Assembly (NCBI RefSeq): GCF_031456545.1 | Contig: NZ_JAVDUV010000001.1 | Coordinates: 1,860,001 to 1,924,000 of the forward strand | From: Agromyces sp. 3263 | GTDB lineage: Bacteria > Actinomycetota > Actinomycetes > Actinomycetales > Microbacteriaceae | Length of the DNA: 64,000 nucleotides | Direction: 5' to 3' | Part shown: piece by piece, positions 7,460 to 16,321 of the stretch | Position numbering within the stretch: position 1 is the stretch's first letter | Layout of the letters: each line of letters opens with the position of its first letter | Translations under genes and position numbers: made by a program | Notes under the pieces: generated by a model | Told to the model about the DNA's origin: nothing | The model's database searches: none | What the model saw: the letters and a program-made list of their open reading frames with translations, nothing else

Positions 7460-8848
7460 ATGCAGGCCAACGAGACGGTCATCGCCGAGCTGCTCCGGAT
7501 GCTCCGCGCCGACCAGGTGCTGACGGATGCCGCGTCCCTCGACGCGTACGCCCACGACGACGCCGAGTGGGCGCCGTGCGAGCGGCCGCTCGCCGTGGTG
7601 CTGGCCGAGCACGAGGACGACGTGTCGGCCGTGGTGCGCCTCGCCGCGGCATCCGGTGCTCGCGTCGTGCCGCGCGGGGCGGGCACGGGCCTCTCGGGCG
7701 GCTCGAACGCCGTGGCGCAGAGCATCGTGCTCTCACTGGAGCGGATGACGCGCATCGTCGAGGTGAACGTCGCCGAGCGCTACGTGGTCGCCGAGGCGGG
7801 CGTGATCAACGACACGGTGCGCGAGGCGGTGGCATCGCACGGGCTCTGGTACCCGCCCGACCCGGCCAGCTACCGCATCTCGACGATCGGCGGCAACGTC
7901 GCGACGAACGCGGGCGGCATCTGCTGCGTGAAGTACGGGGTGACCCGTGACTACGTGATCGGCATGCGGGTCGTCCTCGCCGACGGCGACGTGGTCGACC
8001 TCGGACGGCGCACGGCGAAGGGGGTCACGGGCTACGACCTCACCGCGCTCATGGTGGGCTCCGAGGGCACCCTCGGCGTCGTCACCCAGGTCACGCTGCA
8101 ACTGCTGCCGCTCGGCGGCCGCGAGGAGCGTGCGATCGTCGGCTCGTTCGGCTCGCTCCGCGAAGCGGGTGTCGCCGTGGCCGAGATCACCGCGGCCGGC
8201 ATCGTCCCGGCTGCGCTCGAGCTCATCGACCGCACCTGCGTCGAGGCCGTCGACGCGTGGCAGTCCCTCGGGCTTCCCCACGGAGTGGACACGATGCTGC
8301 TCGCCAAGGTCGACGAGGTGGGGGCCGCGGGCGAGGAGCTCGCGGCATCCGTGGCCCGCATCATGACGGATGCCGGTGCCGTGACGGTCGAGCGGGCGAC
8401 CGACGCCGAGGAGATCGACCGCCTGTTCCTCGCCCGCCGCCTCGCCTACCCTGCGCTCGAGCGCCTGGGGCCGGTGCTCACCGAGGACATCTGCGTGCCG
8501 CGCGGCGCGGTGCCCGAGATGCTGTCGCGGATCCAGGCGACCGCGGCCGCGCACGACGTGGTCATCGCGAACATCGCCCACGCCGGCGACGGCAACCTGC
8601 ACCCGTTGATCATCGCGCCCGAGGGCGACGAGGCTGCCAAGGCCCGGGCGAAGCTCGCGTTCGACCGCATCGTCGACGACTGCCGTGAGCTCGGCGGCAC
8701 CGTGACGGGCGAGCACGGCGTGGGCCTGCTGAAGCTGCCGGGCGCCGCCGAGGAGCTCGGGCCGCGGGTGATCGCGATGCACGCGGCGATCAAGCAGGCG
8801 CTCGATCCGCTCGGCACGCTGAACCCCGGCAAGGCGTTCCCGGCGTAG
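7460..8848 (+). CDS. FAD-linked 2-hydroxyacid oxidase/dehydrogenase (GlcD-like)
   Basis: A 462-residue flavoprotein of the VAO/PCMH family. The N-terminal FAD-binding domain contains PRGAGTGLSGG (about residue 73) and GGNVATNAGG; the C-terminal FAD-oxidase domain contains NIAHAGDGNLHPLI (about 372) and TGEHGVG (about 415). These are the marks of glycolate oxidase GlcD and D-lactate dehydrogenases. The substrate cannot be read from sequence. No iron-sulfur GlcF partner lies nearby, which favours a single-subunit D-lactate or D-2-hydroxyacid dehydrogenase. The ATG at 7460 follows CGGAG and the upstream stop; longer in-frame readings overlap the zinc-finger gene. Confidence 0.88.
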   Translation: MQANETVIAELLRMLRADQVLTDAASLDAYAHDDAEWAPCERPLAVVLAEHEDDVSAVVRLAAASGARVVPRGAGTGLSGGSNAVAQSIVLSLERMTRIVEVNVAERYVVAEAGVINDTVREAVASHGLWYPPDPASYRISTIGGNVATNAGGICCVKYGVTRDYVIGMRVVLADGDVVDLGRRTAKGVTGYDLTALMVGSEGTLGVVTQVTLQLLPLGGREERAIVGSFGSLREAGVAVAEITAAGIVPAALELIDRTCVEAVDAWQSLGLPHGVDTMLLAKVDEVGAAGEELAASVARIMTDAGAVTVERATDAEEIDRLFLARRLAYPALERLGPVLTEDICVPRGAVPEMLSRIQATAAAHDVVIANIAHAGDGNLHPLIIAPEGDEAAKARAKLAFDRIVDDCRELGGTVTGEHGVGLLKLPGAAEELGPRVIAMHAAIKQALDPLGTLNPGKAFPA

Positions 8849-8899
8849 CGACGTCGCGCACCTGTCGCACGCGCGTCCCCGGGGGCTAGGGTCGGGTCC

Positions 8900-10609
8900 A
8901 TGACGAACGCGCCGCCCCGCGTGCCCTGGCTCGCCGCGTGGTGGCGCAGCGTGCGCAACGTGTTCCGGCGCGAGACGCTCGGCAAGGACGCGCTGGCCGG
9001 CACCATCCTCGGCATCGAGAGCGTCCCTGACGGGCTGGCCATCGGGCTGCTCGCGGGCGTCAACCCGGTCGCCGGCATCTACGCGTTCCTGTTCGGCATG
9101 GTCGGCGCGGCCGTGCTCACGAGCAGCACGTTCATGGCCGTGCAGGCCACGGGGGCGATGGCCCTCATCGTCTCGGACACCGATCTCGGCGCGCTGCCCG
9201 ACCCCGATCGGGGGCTGTTCACGCTCGCCATGCTCACGGGCGTCTTCATGATCATCGCCGGCGTGCTCAAGGGCGGGCGGATGCTGCGCTTCGTACCCAC
9301 CGCGGTGATGGTCGGCTTCGTGACCGCGGTCGGTGTGAACATCGTGCTCGGCCAGCTCACGAACCTCACGGGCTACGCCGGGCTCGGAGCCAATCGCGTG
9401 ACGCGCGCCGTCGACACCCTGACCCACTTCTGGCTGATCGACCTTCCCACGCTCACCGTCGGGCTCGTGACGATCGCGCTGATCGTGGTGTTGACGCGGA
9501 CGCGGCTCCGCTCGCTCGGTCTCGTCGTGGCGATCGCGGCGGGGTCGGCGCTCGCCGCCCTGTTCACCTTCGTGTTCGGCTGGGACGTGCTGACGGTGGG
9601 CGACGTCGCGGACGTGCCGACCGGGCTGCCCGCTCCGGTCCTGCCCACCTTCGGCGACCTGGCGTACCTGACGCTGCCGGCGCTGTCGCTGGCGTTCGTG
9701 GGACTGGTGCAGGGCGCGGCCGTCGCCGGAGCCGTTCCGAACGCCGACGGCAAGCCGGCGGACGCGTCACGCGACTTCATCGCCCAGGGGCTCGGCAGCA
9801 TCGTCGCCGGCGTGTTCCGCGGCATGCCGGTGGGCGGCTCGATGTCGGCCTCATCACTCGTGCGGGCGGCCGGCGCGCGCACCCGCCTGGCGCTCTTCAT
9901 CGCGGCGATCGTGATGACGCTCGTCATCCTCGTCGCGTCGGGCGTCGTCTCGCTCGTCGCCATGCCCGCCCTCGCCGGCCTGCTGATGGTCGTCGGCGCG
10001 GGGGCGATCAAGCCGGCGCGCATCATCTCGGTCATGAGGACCGGTGCCATCCAGGCGACGGTCATGGCGGTCACCTTCGTCCTGACCCTGCTCATCCCGC
10101 TGCAGTTCGCGGTGCTCGTGGGTGTCGGCCTCGGCATCATCCTGTTCGTCGCCCAGCAGTCGAACCGGCTCCGAGTGCGCCAGCTCGAGTTCCACGACGA
10201 TGGCCGGGTGCGCGAGATCGATCCGGTCACCACCGTTCCCCCGCACGAGGTCGTGGTGCTGCAGCCCTACGGCAACCTGTTCTACGCGAGCGCCCCGGTC
10301 TTCGAGGCGCAGCTGCCCGCGGTCGCCGACGACTCGGTCGGCTCGGCCGTCATCGTGCGTCTCCGCGGCATCGACGAGCTGGGCCTGTCGTCGGTGGCCG
10401 TACTGGAGCGCTACCTCGACGACCTCGAGGCCCACGACTCGTCGCTCTGGCTGGTGGTCACCGGCGATCGCGTGCGCGAGCTGCTCGCCGCGGGCGGCCT
10501 GCTCGAGCGCATCGGCGCCGACCGGGTGTACGCGAGCTCGGAGTGGATCGGCGAAGCCGTGCATCGCGCGCACCAGGATGCGCGCGAGTGGGTGCGTCAG
10601 CGGCAGTGA
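8900..10609 (+). CDS. SulP-family anion transporter with STAS domain
   Basis: A 569-residue membrane carrier. Residues 1-430 hold the repeated inverted transmembrane bundle with LAGTILGIESVPDGLAIG near residue 33 and the SulP-type GGSMSASSLVRAAGARTR (about 313-330). Residues 445-560 form a cytosolic STAS domain. SulP proteins move sulfate, bicarbonate or other anions; bacterial members often import sulfate or bicarbonate. The start is leaderless in appearance: TAGGGT at 8887-8892, seven bases, ATG. It stands alone between the FAD oxidase and a convergent hydrolase. Confidence 0.9.
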   Translation: MTNAPPRVPWLAAWWRSVRNVFRRETLGKDALAGTILGIESVPDGLAIGLLAGVNPVAGIYAFLFGMVGAAVLTSSTFMAVQATGAMALIVSDTDLGALPDPDRGLFTLAMLTGVFMIIAGVLKGGRMLRFVPTAVMVGFVTAVGVNIVLGQLTNLTGYAGLGANRVTRAVDTLTHFWLIDLPTLTVGLVTIALIVVLTRTRLRSLGLVVAIAAGSALAALFTFVFGWDVLTVGDVADVPTGLPAPVLPTFGDLAYLTLPALSLAFVGLVQGAAVAGAVPNADGKPADASRDFIAQGLGSIVAGVFRGMPVGGSMSASSLVRAAGARTRLALFIAAIVMTLVILVASGVVSLVAMPALAGLLMVVGAGAIKPARIISVMRTGAIQATVMAVTFVLTLLIPLQFAVLVGVGLGIILFVAQQSNRLRVRQLEFHDDGRVREIDPVTTVPPHEVVVLQPYGNLFYASAPVFEAQLPAVADDSVGSAVIVRLRGIDELGLSSVAVLERYLDDLEAHDSSLWLVVTGDRVRELLAAGGLLERIGADRVYASSEWIGEAVHRAHQDAREWVRQRQ

Positions 10610-10640
10610 ACCCGCCGCCGGGGGTTCGAGCGCTCAGCCC

Positions 10641-11450
10641 TCAGCGCCGCAGGTACCCGAGCAGCGCGTCGTTGAACTTCTGCGGCTGCTCGATGTTCGC
10701 GGCGTGGCCGTCGCGCTCGATGACGGCCGAGGTGGCCGCCGGGTTCAGGGCAGCGGATGCCGCGGCATGCTCGGCCGGCCAGAACTCGCTCTCGGCGCCG
10801 GCGACGAAGAACGCGGGCCGGTCGAGTCCGGCGATCACGTCGCGCCAGTCGCGCGTGGCGTGGTCGTGCAGCAGTTCGAGCTCGGCGGCGGTGAACGTGG
10901 GCTTGCCGCCCTTGGGGAGCTCCATCGCCTTCAGCACGCGCGCGATGCGCACCAGCCCCTTCGACTTCGCCGGATGGCGGCCGGGGTCGGGGATTCCGTT
11001 GGCGAAGAACGTGTCGGCGTTCGACTCGTCGTAGTCGTAGAAGCCGTATGCCCAGTCGCCGGCGTTGAGCATCTTGGGAGTCTGGTCGACGATGACGATG
11101 TCCCGGATGCCGCTCGCGCCGAACTGCTGCACGAGTGCCCAGATCGCGTTGCCGCCCATCGACTGGCCGACCAGGGTGACGTCGTCGAGTTCGAGCGCCG
11201 TGAGCAGCTCGTGGATGTCGGCGCCGTGGCGGTCCATGGTGTGGTCGCCCGCACCGATGCCCGAGGCGCCGTGGCCGCGCCGGTCGAACGCGATCACCCG
11301 ATGGCCGGCCCGGGCGAGGGGCTTGAGCTGGTAGCGCCAGCTCGCCGCCGATGCCTTGAATCCGGCGATGAGCACCACGGGTCTCGCCGCCGGGTCGCCG
11401 GTCTCGATGTAGTTCAGCGAGACGCCGTCGGAACTCGTGATGGTGGGCAA
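10641..11450 (-). CDS. Alpha/beta hydrolase
   Basis: A 269-residue alpha/beta-hydrolase. The nucleophile elbow is GQSMGG (about residues 94-99, Ser96), HG and RGHGAS motifs flank it, and DGHAANIEQPQKF near the C-terminus supplies the catalytic His. The TTG at 11450 is the best start: the family N-terminus (PTITSSDGVSLNY) begins there, GAGG lies upstream, and no ATG fits. The longer in-frame reading crosses the neighbouring gene. It follows the four-helix membrane protein by 11 bases and is probably cotranscribed. The substrate is unknown; esterase or haloperoxidase-like members share this pattern. Confidence 0.85.
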   Translation of the reverse strand: MPTITSSDGVSLNYIETGDPAARPVVLIAGFKASAASWRYQLKPLARAGHRVIAFDRRGHGASGIGAGDHTMDRHGADIHELLTALELDDVTLVGQSMGGNAIWALVQQFGASGIRDIVIVDQTPKMLNAGDWAYGFYDYDESNADTFFANGIPDPGRHPAKSKGLVRIARVLKAMELPKGGKPTFTAAELELLHDHATRDWRDVIAGLDRPAFFVAGAESEFWPAEHAAASAALNPAATSAVIERDGHAANIEQPQKFNDALLGYLRR

Positions 11451-11461
11451 CGGTGCCTCGT

Positions 11462-11848
11462 TCAGCGCTGGCGCGCTGCGGCCCGGTCGTGGAGCAGGAA
11501 CTTGGCCGCCAGCCAGCCGAGCACGGCGGTCGTGAGCCAGACGACCACGGCCGCGAGGATCCACGCGCCGACCCCGTCGAAGCTGAGGCCGTCGGTGATG
11601 ATTGTGGCGATCCAGAGCGCGATGAACGTCGACAGCAGGCCGGCGATGCCCGCGACCGTCGGCGCCGACCGGTGGAAGATCTTCGCGACCAGCCACTCGA
11701 TGAGCCATTGGACGAGCGCGAACACGATGATCGCCACGAGGAATCCGGCCAGGTGCACGTGGAATCCGGGGATGAGCAGCGCAGCGAGGAAGAGCCCGAG
11801 GGCCGCGGTGCCGAGGAAGACCGCAGCACGAATGAGGAAGCGCACCAT
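11462..11848 (-). CDS. Four-helix membrane protein (mycobacterial 4-TMS holin-like family)
   Basis: A 128-residue protein made almost entirely of four hydrophobic helices (about 5-25, 30-50, 63-85 and 94-115) with short charged turns, ending in a basic tail. Length and layout match the Phage_holin_4_2/M4 PHS family. The holin name is historical; there are no phage genes here, so it is better read as a small conserved membrane protein. It is the first gene of a pair with the alpha/beta hydrolase. Confidence 0.6.
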   Translation of the reverse strand: MVRFLIRAAVFLGTAALGLFLAALLIPGFHVHLAGFLVAIIVFALVQWLIEWLVAKIFHRSAPTVAGIAGLLSTFIALWIATIITDGLSFDGVGAWILAAVVVWLTTAVLGWLAAKFLLHDRAAARQR

Positions 11849-11926
11849 GTGCGGAGGCTATCGGCGGCATCCGGCCCGGGTCAATGCGCCGCGCCACGGC
11901 GGCTCGGCGCGCGCACGCCGCGCCTC

Positions 11927-11955
11927 TTGGCACGCGCCCGGCACCGGAGCAAGAT
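11927..11955 (+). promoter_or_regulatory. Promoter of the MFS gene
   Basis: TTGGCA (11927-11932) and CAAGAT (11950-11955) are spaced by 17 bases. Transcription is predicted from about 11962, leaving a short leader with CGGAG before the GTG at 11985. Confidence 0.4.
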
Positions 11956-11984
11956 GATCGGGTGAGGCTTCAACGGAGCGACTC

Positions 11985-13307
11985 GTGACCACGGCGACCC
12001 GGCCGGCCCGCACCCCGACGCCCCGAAGCGTGCAGGCGGTCTACTACACGCTCACGCTCGGGAACACCCTTGCGGCCTCGTTCATCTGGGGCATCAACAC
12101 CCTGTTCCTGCTCGACGCGGGGCTCACCAACCTGGAGGCGTTCGCCGCGAACGCGTTCTTCAGCGCCGGCATGTTCCTCTTCGAGATCCCGACGGGCGTC
12201 GTGGCCGACACGCTCGGGCGTCGCGCGTCCTACCTGCTCGGCACCGTGACCCTCGCCGTCACCACGGTGCTCTACTGGCTGCTGTGGGTGTGGGAGTCGC
12301 CGTTCTGGGCGTGGGCACTGGTGTCCGTCCTCCTGGGCCTCGGGTTCACGTTCTTCTCGGGCGCCGTCGACGCCTGGCTCGTCGACGCCCTCCGCGCCAC
12401 GGAGTACCGGGGCAGCCTCGAGACGGTGTTCGGTCGCGCCATGATCGTCGGAGGGGCGGCGATGCTCGCCGGATCGGTGCTCGGCGGTGTGATCGCGCAG
12501 CTCACGAACCTCGGCGTGCCGTTCCTCATCCGCGGCGCGGTGCTCGCCGTCATGTTCGTGGTGGCGGCGCTCACCATGCGCGACCTCGGCTTCACGCCCG
12601 AGCGCGGTGAGGGGCCGATCAAGGCGACCGGCACGGTGCTTCGTGCCTCGGTGAAGTACGGGCTGGGCAACCCGCCGGTGCGCTGGCTCATGCTCGCGAC
12701 CCCGTTCACGGCGGGCGTCGGCATCTACGTGTTCTACGCCCTGCAGCCGTACCTGCTCGAACTCTGGGGCGACGAGGGCGCCTACTCCATCGCGGGCCTC
12801 GCGGCGGCGATCCTCTCGGGCGCGGGCATCGTCGGCGGCGTGCTCGCGCCGTTCGTGCGGCGGTTGTTCCGCAAGCGCACCTCGGCCATCCTCCTCGCCA
12901 CGATCTCGAGCGCGATCGTGCTCGTGGCGCTCGCGTTCACGCACGACTTCTGGGTCGCCATCGTGCTGCTCGCGGTGTGGGGCATCGCGTCGTCCGTCGA
13001 CGATCCGGTGCACCGGGCGTACCTCAACGACATGATCCCGTCGAAGCAGCGGGCCACCGTGCTCTCGTTCGACTCGCTGCTCGGCAGCGCCGGCGGCGCG
13101 GTGTTCCAGCCGATCCTCGGTCGCTCGGCCGACCTCTCCGGCTACGCGGGGTCGATGCTCTGGAGCGGTCTCATCACGGCGGTGGCCGCGCCGTTCGTGC
13201 TCCTCAGCCGGGCGCAGCATCCGACCGCCGACACCGTCGTCGAGGTGACGTCGGCGCCGCCCGCGGGCGACGAGCCGGCGACGGATGCCGCGACGCCGAC
13301 CCCCTGA
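11985..13307 (+). CDS. MFS transporter
   Basis: A 440-residue carrier with 12 predicted helices. The loop after helix 2 reads PTGVVADTLGRR (near residue 71), the usual MFS motif A position. Helix groups 1-6 and 7-12 are separated by a hydrophilic loop around residue 205 (TPERGEGPIKATG). A drug or metabolite exporter is most likely, but there is no regulator or substrate gene next to it. The GTG start follows CGGAG. The C-terminal 30 residues are hydrophilic and Ala/Thr/Pro-rich. Confidence 0.88.
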   Translation: MTTATRPARTPTPRSVQAVYYTLTLGNTLAASFIWGINTLFLLDAGLTNLEAFAANAFFSAGMFLFEIPTGVVADTLGRRASYLLGTVTLAVTTVLYWLLWVWESPFWAWALVSVLLGLGFTFFSGAVDAWLVDALRATEYRGSLETVFGRAMIVGGAAMLAGSVLGGVIAQLTNLGVPFLIRGAVLAVMFVVAALTMRDLGFTPERGEGPIKATGTVLRASVKYGLGNPPVRWLMLATPFTAGVGIYVFYALQPYLLELWGDEGAYSIAGLAAAILSGAGIVGGVLAPFVRRLFRKRTSAILLATISSAIVLVALAFTHDFWVAIVLLAVWGIASSVDDPVHRAYLNDMIPSKQRATVLSFDSLLGSAGGAVFQPILGRSADLSGYAGSMLWSGLITAVAAPFVLLSRAQHPTADTVVEVTSAPPAGDEPATDAATPTP

Positions 13308-13355
13308 CCCGCGGGCGAGCGGGTGGCGCGCGAGCACGCGCAGGGGCGGTCCCCC

Positions 13356-13394
13356 ATTGTGCCCCTTTCGGGGGGCAACAATCACGGCTAGCAT
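13356..13394 (+). promoter_or_regulatory. Candidate promoter with overlapping near-palindrome
   Basis: TTTCGG (13366-13371) and TAGCAT (13389-13394) are 17 bases apart. The -35 side lies inside an imperfect dyad, ATTGTGCCCC then TTTC then GGGGGGCAACAAT (13356-13382), which could be an operator or a weak terminator for the MFS gene. Confidence 0.35.
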
Positions 13395-13448
13395 GTCCGG
13401 ACGCACGTGCCGCGAAACGGCGCGCCGGTCGACGACGGGGGAGGCGAC

Positions 13449-14156
13449 ATGCGCACCAGGATCCTGCTGCTCGGCGGCGGCGTGGCCGTCGCCCTCGTCG
13501 CGGCGATCTTCGTCGGCGCGGCCGCAGCCACCACGGGAGCACCCGTCTTCTACGACGCGCGGTACCCGGCCCCGGCGACCAGCGGCGCAGAGCGATACGA
13601 GATCGCCGAGGGCGACGACGCGCCGTCCGGCGGGCCGGCCGGCTCCGTCGACGAAGCGGACGCCGGCGAGTCCCCGGTGACGAGCCCCGACGCCACCCCC
13701 CAGCCGCCGAGCCCACCGCCGACGCCCCCCGTCGGCGGTGGGCTCGGCACCCCCGCCCCGACTCCGGCGCCGACGCCCGGGCCGCGGTCGACGCCCTCAC
13801 CCGACCTGCGCCCGCCGCTCACCGGGCAGCCCGAGGCGCCCGGCGGCCCGGCACCCGCGCCGACCCCGGGTGCCGCCCGGCCGACCGACGCCGAGAAGCA
13901 GACGTGGCTGGCCTTCCAGCAGATCGTCCGCGACTGCATGGCCGACGCCGGGCAGGAGTACCTCGAGTGGGAGTGGTGGAACCCCGCGCCCGACGCCTCC
14001 AACCGCTTCCCGGCGATGCCCGCAGACCTCACCCCCGAGGAGTACGCCGCGTGGGAGCTCGCCCTCGACGGCGAAGCGGGCACGGGTGACGACTACCGAT
14101 GGGAGGACGCCGGCTGCTGGGGCTACGCGGTGCACGCCACCGGCGGCACGAACTGA
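13449..14156 (+). CDS. Secreted or membrane-anchored protein with Pro-rich linker
   Basis: A 235-residue protein with an N-terminal hydrophobic segment (about residues 5-28) that may be a signal peptide or an anchor. Residues 75-155 form a Pro/Thr/Ala-rich linker of the cell-wall-spanning kind, and residues 158-235 form a compact domain rich in Trp and acidic residues with three Cys (in RDCMAD, DAGCWG and nearby). The ATG at 13449 is chosen for the GGGGGAGG just upstream. I do not recognise the C-terminal domain. The Cys and Trp content suggests a small extracellular folded domain. Confidence 0.7.
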   Translation: MRTRILLLGGGVAVALVAAIFVGAAAATTGAPVFYDARYPAPATSGAERYEIAEGDDAPSGGPAGSVDEADAGESPVTSPDATPQPPSPPPTPPVGGGLGTPAPTPAPTPGPRSTPSPDLRPPLTGQPEAPGGPAPAPTPGAARPTDAEKQTWLAFQQIVRDCMADAGQEYLEWEWWNPAPDASNRFPAMPADLTPEEYAAWELALDGEAGTGDDYRWEDAGCWGYAVHATGGTN

Positions 14157-14198
14157 GGGCACGCACGACGGCTGAGGCGGCAGGCGCGGCGCCGGCGC

Positions 14199-14864
14199 TC
14201 AGGCTCGCGCGACGAGCTCCGTCACCGAGCCGTTGAGCGTCGCGGCATCCGCTTCCGCGTCCCAGAGGGCGACCACGGCGTCGGCGAGCACGTCCTCGAG
14301 CCCCGCGAGCGAGCGCACGCGAAACGTCACGGCCGCGGCTGCGGCATCCGGCGACTTCGCGAACCCCTGGGCGAGGGCCTGCATCCACGACTCGCTCGCC
14401 GCCTTGACCGCCGTGTAGTTGGCGCTGCCCGCCGAGGGCGCGGCGACCGTCGTCGACGAGACGATGGCGATGCGCCCGGCCGGCGAGTCCACGAGATCGG
14501 TCCAGAACGCGCGGCTCACGTACCGGAGCGCGGTGAACGACCGCTCGAGGACGCGGTAGTCCTCCTCGGACTGCCCGAGGATGCCACCGCCACCGCGCCA
14601 GCCGCCGACGAGGTGCACGACGCCGTCGAGGTCGCCGACCCGCGCGTGCACGCGCATCGCGAGCTCGAGCACGTCGTCGCCGTCGGTGAGGTCGGCGAGT
14701 TCTCCCACCACCCCCGGAACCTCGGCGACGAGTGCGTCGAGGCGGCCCTGGTCGCTGCCCACGACCACCACGCCGGCGCCCGCGTCGACGAGCGCGCGGG
14801 CGACCGCCTGGCCGGACGCGCTCGTCGCACCCGCGATGAGCACCGTCCGGCCGGCGACCGACAT
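14199..14864 (-). CDS. Short-chain dehydrogenase/reductase, coupled to the DUF6421 gene
   Basis: A 221-residue SDR. The nucleotide-binding turn is AGATSASGQAVA (about residues 11-22) instead of the classical TGxxxGxG. VSSTTV and YTAVKAA (about 143-165) supply the catalytic Ser, Tyr and Lys. The start at 14864 is two bases after the stop of the DUF6421 gene, so the two are surely cotranscribed. The cofactor and substrate are unknown. Confidence 0.85.
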   Translation of the reverse strand: MSVAGRTVLIAGATSASGQAVARALVDAGAGVVVVGSDQGRLDALVAEVPGVVGELADLTDGDDVLELAMRVHARVGDLDGVVHLVGGWRGGGGILGQSEEDYRVLERSFTALRYVSRAFWTDLVDSPAGRIAIVSSTTVAAPSAGSANYTAVKAASESWMQALAQGFAKSPDAAAAAVTFRVRSLAGLEDVLADAVVALWDAEADAATLNGSVTELVARA

Positions 14865-14866
14865 GG

Positions 14867-16321
14867 TCAGCGCTCCGACGTCGCGGTGATGCCCACCGTC
14901 GACTCGATGACCGGCTTCATCTTCTTGTCGAGCGCCTCGTAGAACATGGACAGCGGGAACTCGTCGTCCATCACGAGGTCGGTGTAGCCCTTCGGCGCAC
15001 CCGCGAGCACCTCGCGCGGCAGGCCCTGCGCCCACACCGAGGCGGGGTTGGGCGTCACGACGCTCGTCACCAGCTCGTAGGCCGCGAGCCAGTGCGCGGT
15101 CTTCGGGCGGTCGATCGACTTCCAGTAGAGCTCATCGATCGCGTCGCCGAGCTCCACCACGGCGTCGGGCACGGCGTCCCAGTCGAAGCTGAGCGAGACA
15201 TCCGTCCACTCGAGCACGTGCTTCTGGTGGAGCCACGCGAACAGCAGCTGGCCGCCGAGCCCGTCGTAGTTGCGCACCCGCGAGCCCGTGATCGCGAACC
15301 GGAAGATCCGGTCGAAGATCACCGCGTACTGCACGAGCTTGGCCTGCTCGAGCAGCTGCGACTCGACCGCGGTCAGGTACTCGTCGGCATCCGCTCGCTT
15401 GCGCAGCTGTCGCTCGATCTTCACCGACTCGCGGAACGCGGTGAGGTCGCACCGCAGTTCCTCGAGCGAGTAGAGGAAGAACGGCATGCGCTGCTTGATC
15501 ATGAACGGATCGAACGGCAAGTCGCCACGCATGTGCGTGCGGTCGTGGATGATGTCCCACATCACGAACGTGCGCTCGGTGAGCTCCTGGTCGTCGAGCA
15601 GCGCCGCCGCGTCGGCGGGCAGCTCGAGCTTCGTGATCTCGGATGCCGCACGCACGACCCTGCGGTAGCGCGCCGCCTCGCGGTCCTGGAAGATCGCACC
15701 CCACGTGAAGGGCGGGATCTCGCGCATGGCGACCGTCTCGGGGAACAGCACCGCCGAGTTCGTGTCGTACCCGGGCGTGAAGTCGACGAGCCGCAGGCTC
15801 ACGAACAGCTTGTTCGAGTAGTCGCCGGCCTCGAGGGCGGCGATGAACTCGGGCCAGATCGTCTCGACGACGAGCGCCTCGACGTGCCGGTCGGGTGAGC
15901 CGTTCTGGGTCACCATGGGGAACACCACGAGGTGGCGGATGCCGTCGATGCGGTGCTTCTGCGGCTGGAACTCCACCAGCGAGTCGAGGAAGTCGGGCAC
16001 GCCGAAGCCCTCGGCCTGCCACCGGCGGAAGTCGGCGACGGATGCCGCGAGGTAGGCGGCCTCGTGCGGGAACCGCGGCGCGAGCGCCTCGATCGACTCG
16101 ATGATCGCGTCGACGAGGGCGGATGCCTCGGACCGGTCGGCCTCCTCGGGCACCGAGCCGTCCTTCACCTGGAGGGACTGCAGCCGCGTGGCCGACTCCT
16201 TGAGTCGCAGCCAGGCCGGGTCGGTCTCGACGCCGAGTGCGAGCGCGATGACGGCGGCGGAGACCTCGTCCTCGAGGACCTCGGGTTCGCCGATGATGGC
16301 GTCGATCGTGATGTTCGACAT
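14867..16321 (-). CDS. DUF6421 family protein
   Basis: A 484-residue soluble protein of an actinobacterial family without known function. Visible features are a stretch rich in His, Asp and Arg around residues 270-285 (WDIIHDRTHMRGDLPFDP), which could bind a metal, and no signal peptide or membrane segment. GGAGG stands seven bases before the ATG at 16321, which is why this start is preferred over one 21 codons upstream. It is the first gene of a pair with an SDR two bases downstream. A TAGCCT box (16388-16393, minus strand) may be its -10 element. Confidence 0.8.
   Translation of the reverse strand: MSNITIDAIIGEPEVLEDEVSAAVIALALGVETDPAWLRLKESATRLQSLQVKDGSVPEEADRSEASALVDAIIESIEALAPRFPHEAAYLAASVADFRRWQAEGFGVPDFLDSLVEFQPQKHRIDGIRHLVVFPMVTQNGSPDRHVEALVVETIWPEFIAALEAGDYSNKLFVSLRLVDFTPGYDTNSAVLFPETVAMREIPPFTWGAIFQDREAARYRRVVRAASEITKLELPADAAALLDDQELTERTFVMWDIIHDRTHMRGDLPFDPFMIKQRMPFFLYSLEELRCDLTAFRESVKIERQLRKRADADEYLTAVESQLLEQAKLVQYAVIFDRIFRFAITGSRVRNYDGLGGQLLFAWLHQKHVLEWTDVSLSFDWDAVPDAVVELGDAIDELYWKSIDRPKTAHWLAAYELVTSVVTPNPASVWAQGLPREVLAGAPKGYTDLVMDDEFPLSMFYEALDKKMKPVIESTVGITATSER

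Noticed and set aside
11462..11848. Holin-like protein as evidence of a prophage
   Set aside because: The family name is historical; no other phage gene lies near it and the neighbours are ordinary chromosomal genes.
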